NCBI GenBank assembly: GCA_964370375.1
Contig: CAYJIX010000006.1
Span: forward strand, 7,629 to 71,628
Reading direction: 5' to 3'
DNA length: 64,000 nt
Source: CAYJIX01 sp964370375
GTDB lineage: Bacteria > Desulfobacterota > Desulfovibrionia > Desulfovibrionales > Desulfovibrionaceae
Part shown: positions 44,948-53,938 of the stretch, piece after piece
Position numbering within the stretch: the stretch's first letter is position 1
How the letters are laid out: each line of letters opens with the position of its first letter
The notes under the pieces: generated by a model
Told to the model about the DNA's origin: nothing
Seen by the model: the letters and a program-made list of their open reading frames with translations, nothing else
Database searches by the model: none
Translations under genes and position numbers: made by a program

Positions 44948-45320
44948 TAATTCCGGCAAAAAGCTTGGTAGAACGCCTTCCCATCGTAAGGCTCTGTTCA
45001 GCAATATGGCTACTGCCCTGATCACCTATGGCAAAATTCGCACAACTGAAGCGAAAGCCAAGGCCCTGCGCCGTACTGTAGAACCTTTGATCACCTTAGC
45101 TTTGCGCAACGATTTGCACGCACGTCGTCTTGCCTATAAAAAGCTTGGCGATCACCAGATTGTAAAACGTTTGTTTGATGAAGTGGCCCCTGTTTTTGCA
45201 GGCGTTCCCGGTGGTTATACCCGTATCACCAAACTTGCACTGCCGCGTAAAGGTGATTGCGCTCCCATGGTGATCATGGAGTGGACGCGTCAGCCAGGAC
45301 AAGGCGCTGAAAGCGAATAA
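44937..45320 (+). CDS. rplQ: 50S ribosomal protein L17
   Basis: A 127-residue bL17: [20 protein letters not shown] and [20 protein letters not shown], then [20 protein letters not shown]. The ATG at 44937 overlaps the end of rpoA by 11 bases, so translation is coupled. It closes the ribosomal cluster and is followed by a clear terminator. Confidence 0.97.
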   Translation: [127 protein letters not shown]

Positions 45321-45340
45321 CGTTATATCCAATGATGATA

Positions 45341-45367
45341 AAAAGCCCCTCTTGAGGGGCTTTTTTA
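45341..45367 (+). terminator. Intrinsic terminator of the ribosomal cluster
   Basis: AAAAGCCCCT (45341-45350) pairs with AGGGGCTTTT (45355-45364) around a CTTG loop and runs into TTTTTTAG. It lies 20 bp after the rplQ stop. Confidence 0.9.
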
Positions 45368-45514
45368 GTTTTGTACAGGCATCACAAAAACTTGTAAAAG
45401 AGTTCTTGTCAAAGGGTTTTGCTTGGGCGTATGTAAAGAAAAGCGTATCGTTGCACCGGCTGGATTAAAGCACAAAGCCTTTGCTTATTTCTGCGTTAAA
45501 ATAGGGGGTAAAGC

Positions 45515-46807
45515 ATGAAGACTCTTTCCATTGTTATTCCTGTTTATAATAAATGGGAACTTACCAAGCAATGCCTCACCTCCCTTGCCATAACCACGCA
45601 AGGCTTTGATGATTTGGAAGTTTTGCTGGTTGACAATGCCTCAAGCGATGCAACAGCCGTTATGTGCGCCGATTTTGGCAGTGCTTTGTTTAATGACAGA
45701 TTTCATTACCTTCGCATGCCCATGAACTATAATTTTGCAGGGGCTTGTAATAGAGGTGCAAAAGCTGCCAAAGGTCGTTATGTTTTTTTCTTGAACAACG
45801 ATACTGTGCTTTTGGAAAATTGGTATGAACCTTTGCTTAAGGCGCTTACGAATGGCCTGCCCAATGGGCTGCGCCCTTCTGCTGTGGGGCCGCTTTTGCT
45901 CTATCCTGACGCTTTTGGCTTTAAAGACAGGGTGCAACATTTAGGCGTAGCGTTAACGCCAAGGCGTTCTGTTACGCATTTGTATGAATATCTTCCTGCG
46001 AATCACCCTTTATGCCACAAAACACGTAGTTTTCAGGCCATAACTGCCGCTGCCTTGCTCATGCCCTTGGCGTTATTTGAGCAAATGGGATGCTTTGATG
46101 AAGGCTATATTAACGGATTTGAAGATCTTGCCTTATGCGCACAATTAAAAGCTAGTGGTCATACCATGACCTGCGTTTCTGATTCTCGCATCTATCATTT
46201 GTGCAGCCAAACGCCGGGACGAAATGATCATGATCAAGCCAATGCCGAACGATTGTTTGAGCAATGCTCCTCAATCCTCACGGCTGATGAACACGCACTG
46301 GTTCAGGCTGATGGGTATAGGCTCAAGTTTACTGCGTGGCATACGTTTATGATTGCGCCGCCCATAAGGACTGTACACATGCTTCACAGAACCTTGCAAG
46401 CAAATCCAAGTAGGGATTGTGCGTTGGACTTGATCCGGCAAGAGCCTTTTTGGTTTGACGGATACCTCTGGTTGGCCGACTATGAAGATAAAGCAGGAAA
46501 TGCAGATGCTGCCATGCAAGTGGCAAGTTTGGCCTGCGCCATGGATGCGTCGCCAAGTATCATGAAAATGTTATGGCAGCTAGCTAAAAAGCACCAACAA
46601 GACGCACTGGCGGCGGATCTTTATGTGCGGTTGCGCAGCGTCCTTTGTACTAAGCAAGAGCGGCTACAAAGCTTTATGAACGCTCGCAAAACATTTCGAG
46701 GGCATTTTCCGGAACTTGTCGAAGATATAGATAAGCATTTAAGTAATGAAGATGTGTTTTATCAGCAAGAGGTCGTACCTTTGGCAAGCACGTTGGCTCA
46801 AGAATAA
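45515..46807 (+). CDS. Family 2 glycosyltransferase with a C-terminal helical region
   Basis: A 430-residue glycosyltransferase. The N-terminal GT-A domain (about 1-240) has SIVIPVYNKWELTKQCLTSL, VLLVDNASSDATAVM, RGAKAAKGRYVFFLNNDTVL (DXD-type metal site in NNDT) and FDEGYINGFEDLALCAQLKA. The C-terminal half (about 285-430) is helical and TPR-like (FWFDGYLWLADYEDKAGNAD). No membrane segment is seen. Donor and acceptor are unknown; O-antigen, polysaccharide or flagellin glycosylation are possible because flagellin lies 1 kb away. It is preceded by a strong GGGGGT ribosome site. Confidence 0.85.
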   Translation: MKTLSIVIPVYNKWELTKQCLTSLAITTQGFDDLEVLLVDNASSDATAVMCADFGSALFNDRFHYLRMPMNYNFAGACNRGAKAAKGRYVFFLNNDTVLLENWYEPLLKALTNGLPNGLRPSAVGPLLLYPDAFGFKDRVQHLGVALTPRRSVTHLYEYLPANHPLCHKTRSFQAITAAALLMPLALFEQMGCFDEGYINGFEDLALCAQLKASGHTMTCVSDSRIYHLCSQTPGRNDHDQANAERLFEQCSSILTADEHALVQADGYRLKFTAWHTFMIAPPIRTVHMLHRTLQANPSRDCALDLIRQEPFWFDGYLWLADYEDKAGNADAAMQVASLACAMDASPSIMKMLWQLAKKHQQDALAADLYVRLRSVLCTKQERLQSFMNARKTFRGHFPELVEDIDKHLSNEDVFYQQEVVPLASTLAQE

Positions 46808-46881
46808 CATACATGTGCAGGCATAGTTGCGCATCAAACATGTAGTTGAGCAGGCTTTATTGATACATCATGAGGTGGTGG

Positions 46882-47592
46882 ATGGATACACAAGAAGCAT
46901 TACAGCAAATTCAAGCAAAGCTAGGGCATCGTTTTACGGATGAATCCTTGCTACAGATGGCATTGACGCACAGCTCATGGGTCAATGAGCATGGCGCGAA
47001 ATCAGGCCATAACGAGCGGCTGGAATATCTTGGGGATGCGGTGCTGGAGCTTGCCGTTTCAACGGAATTGTATCAACGTTTTTCAACGGCTAGGGAAGGA
47101 GAACTGACAAATTTGCGTTCGTCCTTAGTCAATACACAGGTTTTAGCTACGCTTGCTCGAAAGCTGTCTTTGGAGGGCGTTTTACGCCTTGGACGAGGGG
47201 AAGAAAGCCAAGGTGGGCGCAAGCGAGATGCTCTGCTTGCCGATGCTATGGAGGCAGTATTTGGCGCGTTGTATCTAGATGCTGGCTTTATTAAGGCGCG
47301 TCATGTCATCAATTCCTTATATAAGGAGCTTGTGCCGCAACAATCGCAGGTAGCCCAACAAAAGGATTATAAGACTCAGCTCCAAGAAGCGACGCAAGAC
47401 CAGCAGCTTAAAGAACGAGGCCTACCTGCCTATACCCTAGTGGGATCTGATGGGCCTGAACACAGCCGTGTTTTTACCGTGCGCGTGACCTTGCCTACGG
47501 GGCAAGATTTTACAGCGCAAGGGCCAAGCCTTAAACGTGCAGAGCAAGAAGCAGCCAAGTTGGCTTTGACGATATTTGAACCAAAGGCATAG
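46882..47592 (+). CDS. rnc: Ribonuclease III
   Basis: A 236-residue double-strand-specific endonuclease for rRNA and mRNA processing. The catalytic signature NERLEYLGDAVLELAVS is at residues about 40-56, with the second acidic pair near RDALLADAMEAVFGALYLDA. The dsRNA-binding domain is at about 160-232 (DYKTQLQEATQDQQLKERGL, GPSLKRAEQEAAKLAL). The ATG at 46882 follows GAGGTGG; an ATG four codons earlier is possible. Confidence 0.95.
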   Translation: MDTQEALQQIQAKLGHRFTDESLLQMALTHSSWVNEHGAKSGHNERLEYLGDAVLELAVSTELYQRFSTAREGELTNLRSSLVNTQVLATLARKLSLEGVLRLGRGEESQGGRKRDALLADAMEAVFGALYLDAGFIKARHVINSLYKELVPQQSQVAQQKDYKTQLQEATQDQQLKERGLPAYTLVGSDGPEHSRVFTVRVTLPTGQDFTAQGPSLKRAEQEAAKLALTIFEPKA

Positions 47593-47690
47593 TATTTTTT
47601 GTAGCTATACAAACCTTGCTCCATGCTCAGATGACGACTCGGCAAAAATTGCTGCCATACTTCAAAAGCAGAAAAAGTAAACCAAGTATC

Positions 47691-47720
47691 CGATCTAAGG
47701 AGGAAATCCTCCTTAGATCG
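47691..47720. terminator. Bidirectional terminator between rnc and flagellin
   Basis: A perfect 14-bp inverted repeat (47691-47704 and 47707-47720) between convergent genes. The stem contains AAGGAGGA, giving it a ribosome-site-like look, but no gene follows. Confidence 0.8.
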
Positions 47721-47755
47721 TTTGACTTTGGTCTGCCTTAGCCTACAAGATGGGC

Positions 47756-48655
47756 TTAGCCGCCGATAAGCTGCATAGCCATCTGAGGCAGAGAATTAGC
47801 TTGAGATAGCATAGCCACCGCAGACTGGGTGAGAATTTGGTTACGCACAAATTCGGTCATTTCAGTAGCCACGTCCACGTCAGATATGCGTGATTCTGAG
47901 GCTTGAAGGTTCAAGGACTGTGTTTGCAGGTTGCTGATGGTGTTTTCCAACCTGTTTTGCAAGGCACCAAGGCTTGCGCGGATATTGTCCTTGGAAATAA
48001 TTGCCTGGTCAATGGCTGTAAGTGCGTTCTGCGCGCCCGACTGGGTTGAAACGCTGAAGCCGGCTTCTTCACCAACAAGGCTTGAAGATTGATTGCCAAG
48101 GCCCAATGAGGAGGCTGTTGTGGAGCCTATTTCAATGTAGTAATAGTCTTCAGCTGAGTCGTTACCCACGCCAAAGTGGATTTTAAGAGCTCCGGTGCTG
48201 TTTAAGCCAGAACCATCGTGAGCGCCTGAGAGTGTGCCGTCCAGAACTTTAATACCGTTAAAGTCTGTGGCGTTGGCGATACGGGTAATTTCTGAAGCCA
48301 TGGCCTGATATTCAGAGTCAATGATCAAACGCTGAGTAGAGTTGTACGTGCCTGTTGCGGCTTGTTCTGCAAGCTCTTTCATGCGGATGAGTTTTTCGTC
48401 GATAATACCAAGAGCACCATCTGTGGTTTGAACCATAGAAATAGCATCATTGGCATTACGAATACCTTGTTGCATGGTTGAAATTTCTGCCCTCATAAGT
48501 TCGCGAATAGCAAGGCCTGCAGCGTCGTCAGCTGCGGTCCCTACGCGAAGACCGGAGGATAAGCGTCGTGTTGAAACGCTTAGGTTATCGTAACTGTTGT
48601 TCAAGTTCTGGGCCGCTGTCGCTGCCATCATGTTGTTATTAATGACCAAAGCCAT
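47756..48655 (-). CDS. fliC: Flagellin
   Basis: A 299-residue flagellar filament protein exported by the flagellar type III system. N-terminal D0/D1: ALVINNNMMAATAAQNLNNS and TRRLSSGLRVGTAADDAAGL. C-terminal D1/D0: NRLENTISNLQTQSLNLQAS, RISDVDVATEMTEFVRNQIL and the final SVAMLSQANSLPQMAMQLIG. The central variable part is short and rich in Ser, Gly and Thr (DGTLSGAHDGSGLNSTGALK), possible glycosylation sites. It stands alone on the minus strand behind a sigma-54-type promoter. Confidence 0.97.
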   Translation of the reverse strand: MALVINNNMMAATAAQNLNNSYDNLSVSTRRLSSGLRVGTAADDAAGLAIRELMRAEISTMQQGIRNANDAISMVQTTDGALGIIDEKLIRMKELAEQAATGTYNSTQRLIIDSEYQAMASEITRIANATDFNGIKVLDGTLSGAHDGSGLNSTGALKIHFGVGNDSAEDYYYIEIGSTTASSLGLGNQSSSLVGEEAGFSVSTQSGAQNALTAIDQAIISKDNIRASLGALQNRLENTISNLQTQSLNLQASESRISDVDVATEMTEFVRNQILTQSAVAMLSQANSLPQMAMQLIGG

Positions 48656-49072
48656 AGGAATTCTCCTTAAAGTTAGTGGTTGTCAACAACTAAGCAACCA
48701 CAGTGCCAAAGCTTTTTTTTAGTTGTAATGTAAGCATGTTAAATATTATCTAGACATCGGTATGGCGTTTTTTTCCTACCATTTTTTGTGGGATGACAAA
48801 AAATTTCCGATTGAGTACCATGACTCAGCATGGTTTTTGTGCAAAACGTATTGATAGGTTCATCATAAAAACCGTATATGCATATATATATTCAATGATT
48901 TTATATGTATAACTGTGGTAGGTAATTATTTCAGGCAGGCAAAGGGCCTTTCTACAATGGCTGTTGGACAGCCTGAAAGGATAGCGGACTTGTGCCGTAT
49001 ACTAGGAGCCGTGTATACGTCGGCGTGCAAACGCCTTATTCCATGGCTTATGTAACTTTTTTTGGTGTTTGT
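48656..49072. other. Divergent spacer between flagellin and the family 9 glycosyltransferase
   Basis: A 417-bp spacer. It holds the flagellin ribosome site (AAGGAG on the minus strand near 48664), a sigma-54-type promoter (48693-48709) and AT-rich DNA from 48720 to 48920. No clear plus-strand promoter for the next gene was seen. Confidence 0.6.
48693..48709 (-). promoter_or_regulatory. Sigma-54-type promoter of flagellin
   Basis: On the minus strand the sequence reads TTGGCAC, five bases, TTGCT, matching the -24/-12 consensus TGGCAC-N5-TTGC. It lies about 38 bases before the start codon, consistent with flagellar late-gene control by RpoN and an enhancer-binding activator. Confidence 0.8.
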
Positions 49073-50503
49073 ATGTCGTTAGCCCCAACACTTCTTATTC
49101 AGATGCAGCGCATGGGCGATCTGGTCATGACCTTTCCATTGATGGAACGCATTGTGGCACGTGACCCCGATAGGCCTTTATGGGTTGTGGCAGAGCCTCA
49201 TTTTTTTAATGAGCTTTTGCCTTTAACGCCTTCAGGGGTAACGTATGTGCCGTATGATGTTGCTAGAACCTTAGGCACATCCTCTTTACACAGCATCATC
49301 AATGTAAGTCACCGTGATAAGGCACTTGCCCTTGCCGGAAATTTGGAAAAGGCCAGCGAACATGGTGTTGTGGGGCTTTGCACTCGTAATAACGTGAATC
49401 ATATTCGAGGTGATTGGGCTCTTTATAGGCAGTCCATTGTGGAGAACAACAGGCACAATCTTTTTCACTGGGCAGATTTGCACATGCTTGACCTTGAACC
49501 GCCAAATCCTTTGTCAGAAGGGGTATGGCCTACGCCTAAACCTATGGGTAGAAGAGGTAAAGTGGGCTTGTTTGTAGGCGCAAGTGAAGAGGGCAAGCGT
49601 CCGGAACCTGCGTTTTGGGGGGATTTAGCCAAGCAGCTGTATAAAAAAGGCTTGCACCCTGTTTTTTTGGGGGGGCCCGGTGATAAGGATATGGCTGCCA
49701 AGGCGAACCTGCATTCAGGATTGCCCGGGCATAACAATTTGGCAGGGCATTTTTCTTTGGCAGCGTTTACGGGTTTTGTGCAAACACTTGACCTTATGAT
49801 CACGCCGGATACAGGCCCCATGCACCTTGCTGCGTGGGCAAAGGTTCCTGTGCTCAACATATCCATGGGGCCTGTTAATCCATGGGAAACAGGGCCCATG
49901 CCGCCAGGGCATTGGGTGTTAACTCCTGCACGAAGCTGTGCAGGCTGCTGGGTTTGTAAAAACGGCACGTTTCGTTGTAAAGACGCTTTTTTGCCAAGCC
50001 GAGTGGCCCGTCTTATAGAGGCCTTATTGCGCGGTGAGGCGGTGCAGCGTTTTCAGATACCGGGGGTGCGCCTTGGGTACACGGCACGGCGAAACGGGCT
50101 GTATGACATTGTTTATACAGAACATGAAAGCAACGTGCGTTTAACGCCCCATACAGCGCGTTACGCGTTAAGTAGGTTTTGGCAATCGTGGTTTTTAGAG
50201 GTTTTAGGGCAGAAAGCCCATGGTCTTGGCAACCCCATTAAAGAGCTAGAACCCATTTCGCACCTGTACAAGCCCTTGCTGCGAACTGCTGTTCGAGTGA
50301 ACAACGCCTTGGCTCTTTCCTTACGTCATAAAGGCAAGGTACTGGGTGAGGATTTTTGGAGCACTGTGCCGCCTCTTGCACGGCCTTTTTCAAGCTACCT
50401 TCATCTATTGCTACAAAACGGAGACTATGAAAGGCCTGCCTGGGGTAGGGCTCTTACGTTGAGCGCGCACCTATCAGAGCTGCTTTCAAGTGAAAAATTG
50501 TAA
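49073..50503 (+). CDS. Family 9 (ADP-heptose-type) glycosyltransferase with an unusual C-terminal extension
   Basis: A 476-residue GT-B enzyme of family 9. The N-terminal half begins TLLIQMQRMGDLVMTFPLM; the nucleotide-sugar site is near GKVGLFVGASEEGKRPEPAF, HPVFLGGPGDKDMAAKA and DLMITPDTGPMHLAAWAKVP. A cluster of four cysteines (SCAGCWVCKNGTFRCKDAF) and then about 150 residues of unrecognised, mostly helical sequence follow, longer than a standard heptosyltransferase. Acceptor unknown; the place beside flagellin could mean flagellin or lipopolysaccharide modification. The start at 49073 is chosen on similarity; a start near 48992 is possible. Confidence 0.8.
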   Translation: MSLAPTLLIQMQRMGDLVMTFPLMERIVARDPDRPLWVVAEPHFFNELLPLTPSGVTYVPYDVARTLGTSSLHSIINVSHRDKALALAGNLEKASEHGVVGLCTRNNVNHIRGDWALYRQSIVENNRHNLFHWADLHMLDLEPPNPLSEGVWPTPKPMGRRGKVGLFVGASEEGKRPEPAFWGDLAKQLYKKGLHPVFLGGPGDKDMAAKANLHSGLPGHNNLAGHFSLAAFTGFVQTLDLMITPDTGPMHLAAWAKVPVLNISMGPVNPWETGPMPPGHWVLTPARSCAGCWVCKNGTFRCKDAFLPSRVARLIEALLRGEAVQRFQIPGVRLGYTARRNGLYDIVYTEHESNVRLTPHTARYALSRFWQSWFLEVLGQKAHGLGNPIKELEPISHLYKPLLRTAVRVNNALALSLRHKGKVLGEDFWSTVPPLARPFSSYLHLLLQNGDYERPAWGRALTLSAHLSELLSSEKL

Positions 50504-50721
50504 GAGGCGCTTGGTATCTTGTTGACACTAAAAAAACATGAGAACAATTTGAAGTGCTATTCGTTTATAGCTAAAAACCCACAAAAAAAGTGCCGTAAAG
50601 CAAGAGCGCGTAATGCGATTTTCTGGCAAAGTTGTGATGTGGGTTCACTGTTTTTTAGGGTGACACTCCTTGCATTTTCAGCATCGGCTATCTGGTTGCG
50701 CAATAACGGTCCTTAGACTGT

Positions 50722-51675
50722 TTACACGCAATCATGAAGGTGCACAAATCCTATGGGTTTTTTGTCTTGTACAACAAATAGCCCTGTGATGGTTCGTGAA
50801 TGCATGATGTAACCGGCTTTGCTTGCCGCGCAATCTGCTTCCACAACAATGGGGTTTTCTGTCATAACCTCTTGCACGTGTTTTTGCATAAGGTCTGCAC
50901 TCATATGCCGCCGCAAATCGCCGTCCGTGATGATGCCCACAAGCTCATTGTTGGTGTTAAGCACACCTGTACAGCCAAAGCCCTTGCCTGTCATGACGTA
51001 GATAGCTTCACTCATGGGCGTGCCCACACAGACTAAAGGCATGGCCTCCTTCGTGTGCATGATTTCTGCAACAGAGCGTAATTGTTTACCAAGTGCGCCG
51101 CCTGGATGGTAGGTGTTGAAGGCTTTTTCATCAAATCCGCGAACTTGCAAGACTGCCATGGCAAGAGCATCGCCAAGGGCAAGGGTTGCTGTGGTAGATG
51201 ATGTGGGCGCGCAGCCAAAGGGGCATGCTTCGCCAAGTGGCGGCAAAACAAGACAAAAATCAGCCAGCCTGCCCAAGGTGCTTTGGGCGTTTTTTGTAAT
51301 CGCCATAATGAGCATGCCTTTTTTGGTGGCATAGCCTAAAAGAGGGGCAAGCTCCTCTGTGTTGCCCGAATTGGAAAGCACAAGCAAAATATCATCCTGC
51401 AGCATCATGCCCAAATCACCGTGTGCTGCTTCAGTGGGGTGAATGAAATAGGCAGGTGTGCCTGTAGAGGCAAAGGTGGCAGCAATTTTACGCCCCACAT
51501 GTCCGCTTTTTCCTATGCCGGACACAGCCACTCGTCCGCTGATGTTGAGCAATAGCTCTACGCACTTTTCAAAAATAGGGTCAAGGTTGTCTGCCAGGCT
51601 CAGGATTGTTTGGGCTTCTTGACGTAGGACTTTTTTGCCTATGTCCATGACATTGTGTTTGACGTTATCTTGCAT
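50722..51675 (-). CDS. kdsD: Arabinose-5-phosphate isomerase (KpsF/GutQ family)
   Basis: A 317-residue isomerase making D-arabinose 5-phosphate from ribulose 5-phosphate, first step of Kdo synthesis for lipopolysaccharide. The SIS domain (about 35-180) has GRVAVSGIGKSGHVGRKIAA, FASTGTPAYFIHPTEAAHGD and LVLSNSGNTEEL. Two CBS domains follow (about 205-315; MHTKEAMPLVCVGTPMSEAI, ELVGIITDGDLRRHM, GFVHLHDC). It lies downstream of kdsB on the same strand, giving a two-gene Kdo set. Confidence 0.95.
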   Translation of the reverse strand: MQDNVKHNVMDIGKKVLRQEAQTILSLADNLDPIFEKCVELLLNISGRVAVSGIGKSGHVGRKIAATFASTGTPAYFIHPTEAAHGDLGMMLQDDILLVLSNSGNTEELAPLLGYATKKGMLIMAITKNAQSTLGRLADFCLVLPPLGEACPFGCAPTSSTTATLALGDALAMAVLQVRGFDEKAFNTYHPGGALGKQLRSVAEIMHTKEAMPLVCVGTPMSEAIYVMTGKGFGCTGVLNTNNELVGIITDGDLRRHMSADLMQKHVQEVMTENPIVVEADCAASKAGYIMHSRTITGLFVVQDKKPIGFVHLHDCV

Positions 51676-51749
51676 TGGTCATTCCGTTCTGTATTTGTTT
51701 GAATATTCTAGGAGCCATAGAGCCTGTTGAAAAATCCATTTCAGGCAAG

Positions 51750-52496
51750 CTACTTTGAGTCAGCAGGATTGTCATAATGGCCCATAATAGTACGCACAGT
51801 TTCAAGGTCTTCTGCTGTGTCAACGCCTTTTTCAAACGCTTTTGTTGTAAAAACTCGTATGGGGATACCTGCTTGCAAAAGGCGCAGCTGCTCTAATTTT
51901 TCCAGCTGTTCTAGGGGGCTTGGCGGCAGTGAGGCAAAGGTTTGTAAAGCCTTGGCCTTGTAGGCATACACGCCGATATGGCCTAGGTACGCGGTGTTAT
52001 TGTTAGGGTCGCGCACATGAGGGATAGGGGCGCGGCTAAAATACAGGGCATTGCCTTGATTGTCGCAAACAACTTTAACACAATGGGTTTTTTGTGCTTC
52101 AGTCTCTTCAATGGGGCTGCATAAAGTTGCCACCTGAATACTGGCATCAGAGCGCAGTGCGTGCGCCAACAGCTGCACAGCGTCGGGCCGCAATAGCGGT
52201 TCGTCGCCCTGAATATTGATATAGGCATCGGCCTTTTCCATGCAAGCAACCTCGTACACGCGGTCGGAGCCGCAGATACAGCTGGGTGAGGTCATACGCA
52301 CATTGCCGCCAAAATCTTGTACCGCACGGGCAATGCGCATGTCATCGGTGGCCACAATAACGTCATCTAGTGCCGTTGCTTGCTTTGCCGCTTCGTATAC
52401 ATGTTGAATCATGGGCTTGCCGCAAATAGGCAGAAGCGGCTTTCCGGGCAAGCGTTCTGAGGCGTACCGCGCAGGAATGATTGCAAGAATGCGCAT
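51750..52496 (-). CDS. kdsB: CMP-Kdo synthetase
   Basis: A 248-residue 3-deoxy-manno-octulosonate cytidylyltransferase that activates Kdo for lipid A core assembly. It has ILAIIPARYASERLPGKPLL at the start (CTP loop), VIVATDDMRIARAVQDFGG, and YINIQGDEPLLRPDAVQLLA with the metal Asp. The ATG at 52496 follows AAGGAG; a longer upstream reading frame is rejected. A solo copy of the local repeat end (GCCTGTTGAAAAA) lies between it and kdsD. Confidence 0.96.
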   Translation of the reverse strand: MRILAIIPARYASERLPGKPLLPICGKPMIQHVYEAAKQATALDDVIVATDDMRIARAVQDFGGNVRMTSPSCICGSDRVYEVACMEKADAYINIQGDEPLLRPDAVQLLAHALRSDASIQVATLCSPIEETEAQKTHCVKVVCDNQGNALYFSRAPIPHVRDPNNNTAYLGHIGVYAYKAKALQTFASLPPSPLEQLEKLEQLRLLQAGIPIRVFTTKAFEKGVDTAEDLETVRTIMGHYDNPADSK

Positions 52497-52676
52497 AAAA
52501 ACTCCTTTATGTGATGCATTAAGCGCAGCACCGGCATGAGAAAAGAGGTTGAGTCCTGCAGCAATCTGTGTCAATAATGTGAAAAATCTAGCGAACTATC
52601 ACAGAAAGCACAAGGTTTTATTTTGCACTAAGGCTTTATGATAGCTAATTGAATGAGTAAATATTATGAGGTAGTT

Positions 52677-53519
52677 ATGTCACAGCTGACTCGGCTTGAA
52701 ATGAACGTGAAAGAAGAAGATGTGGATATGGTAATCGGGCTTCTTTTTCAAATGGTATCGTATGGTTGGGAAGAGGAAAGTTTGCCAACAGGCGATACGC
52801 GCTTTCGTATCCATAGTGAAAATACGGAACTTATAGAAACTATTTGCCAAAATGTTCGCGCAAAAGCCCCTGAAGTCACCATGACAACAAGTACCATAGC
52901 CAATCAGGAATGGACGGCTGCTTGGCGTGAATTTTTTACGCCTGTCCCTTGTGGGCGTTTTGTTGTGATACCGCCATGGCTTGAGCATGAAAGCAAGCTG
53001 TTTGCGCCAAAACTGCCTATTATCATCGAGCCGCGCTCAGCCTTTGGCACAGGTCATCATAACACCACGGTGTTATGCCTTGAAGCGCTCTCACTTTTTG
53101 CAGATGAAGGTCTTTTGCTCCCTACTATGAACTTTTTGGATGTGGGCACAGGGTCAGGCGTCCTTGGTATTGGTTGCGCGTTGCTTGGTTTGAACGGTTT
53201 AGGAGTGGATATTGACCCCGTGGCCATAGACAATGCCTGTGAGAACGCCCACATCAATAACGTAGGGCAGGCTTTTGCTGTGCAAGCAGGTTCCATGGAG
53301 CTTGTCCAAAATATGGTGTTTGATGTGGTTGTGGCCAATATCCTGGCAGACCCTCTTAAAAGCATGGCTTCACAAATCAAAGCCTGCATGAAGCCACAAG
53401 GAAGGCTGATCCTTTCAGGCCTTTTAGAGCTTCAGGCTGACCAAGTGGAAGCCGCTTATGCTGAGCTTGGCCCGGCCAGACGTTTGATATCCGGAGAATG
53501 GGCTGCGCTTATGTGGTAG
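52677..53519 (+). CDS. prmA: Ribosomal protein L11 methyltransferase
   Basis: A 280-residue SAM-dependent enzyme that trimethylates L11. The N-terminal substrate domain (about 1-80) is followed by EPRSAFGTGHHNTTVLCLEA, the SAM motif MNFLDVGTGSGVLGIGCALL, and VVVANILADPLKSMASQIKA (NPPF-like loop replaced by the NIL motif typical of PrmA). The ATG at 52677 has GAGGT just upstream; an ATG at 52653 is in frame. It is divergent from kdsB. Confidence 0.92.
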   Translation: MSQLTRLEMNVKEEDVDMVIGLLFQMVSYGWEEESLPTGDTRFRIHSENTELIETICQNVRAKAPEVTMTTSTIANQEWTAAWREFFTPVPCGRFVVIPPWLEHESKLFAPKLPIIIEPRSAFGTGHHNTTVLCLEALSLFADEGLLLPTMNFLDVGTGSGVLGIGCALLGLNGLGVDIDPVAIDNACENAHINNVGQAFAVQAGSMELVQNMVFDVVVANILADPLKSMASQIKACMKPQGRLILSGLLELQADQVEAAYAELGPARRLISGEWAALMW

Positions 53520-53626
53520 CTTTGCAAGTGGTTTGGACGCATGAGGTGGTGATACTCATTGCCTTTGGCACAAAGTACGCGTATATCAATAGTGTAATAA
53601 CGCCCGTTGCGGCAAAGGAGACAGGT

Positions 53627-53938
53627 ATGAACAAAGCGAAAGTATGGGCCATGGCCTTTGTTACGGTGCTTTTACTTGGAAGCGTAGCTGCCTATGGCGT
53701 GGCAGCACAAAAAGCAGATCCAGCCAACGGTAAAAAACTTTTTGCCGCCTGCGTGTCCTGCCATTCAGCACAAGGCAAATGGGTTGCCGGAAAGCCGGTT
53801 GATAAGCTTGTGCGCGCCATGCAGCATTTTCAAACAGGAAGCTTTACCAAAGGGCGCGATAAACGCATGCAAGCCTTGCTCAAGCCCATGAGCCAAAAGG
53901 AGCTTATGGATTTAGCCACGTATATGAATAGTTTGTAA
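53627..53938 (+). CDS. Monohaem cytochrome c553-like protein
   Basis: A 103-residue exported class I cytochrome c, a periplasmic electron carrier. The signal peptide (AKVWAMAFVTVLLLGSVAAY) ends near VAAQ-KADP. The haem site is CVSCH (FAACVSCHSAQGKW) and the distal Met ligand is expected near YMNSL or KPMSQ at the C-terminus. The layout ADPANGKKLFAAC...LMDLATYMNSL is very like Desulfovibrio c553, which accepts electrons from formate dehydrogenase or lactate oxidation (family knowledge). AAGGAG precedes the ATG at 53627; a longer frame begins inside prmA and is rejected. Confidence 0.9.
   Translation: MNKAKVWAMAFVTVLLLGSVAAYGVAAQKADPANGKKLFAACVSCHSAQGKWVAGKPVDKLVRAMQHFQTGSFTKGRDKRMQALLKPMSQKELMDLATYMNSL

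Noticed and set aside
50519..50716. Open frame of 65 codons after the family 9 glycosyltransferase
   Set aside because: No ribosome site, unusual composition and no recognised similarity; probably spacer DNA.
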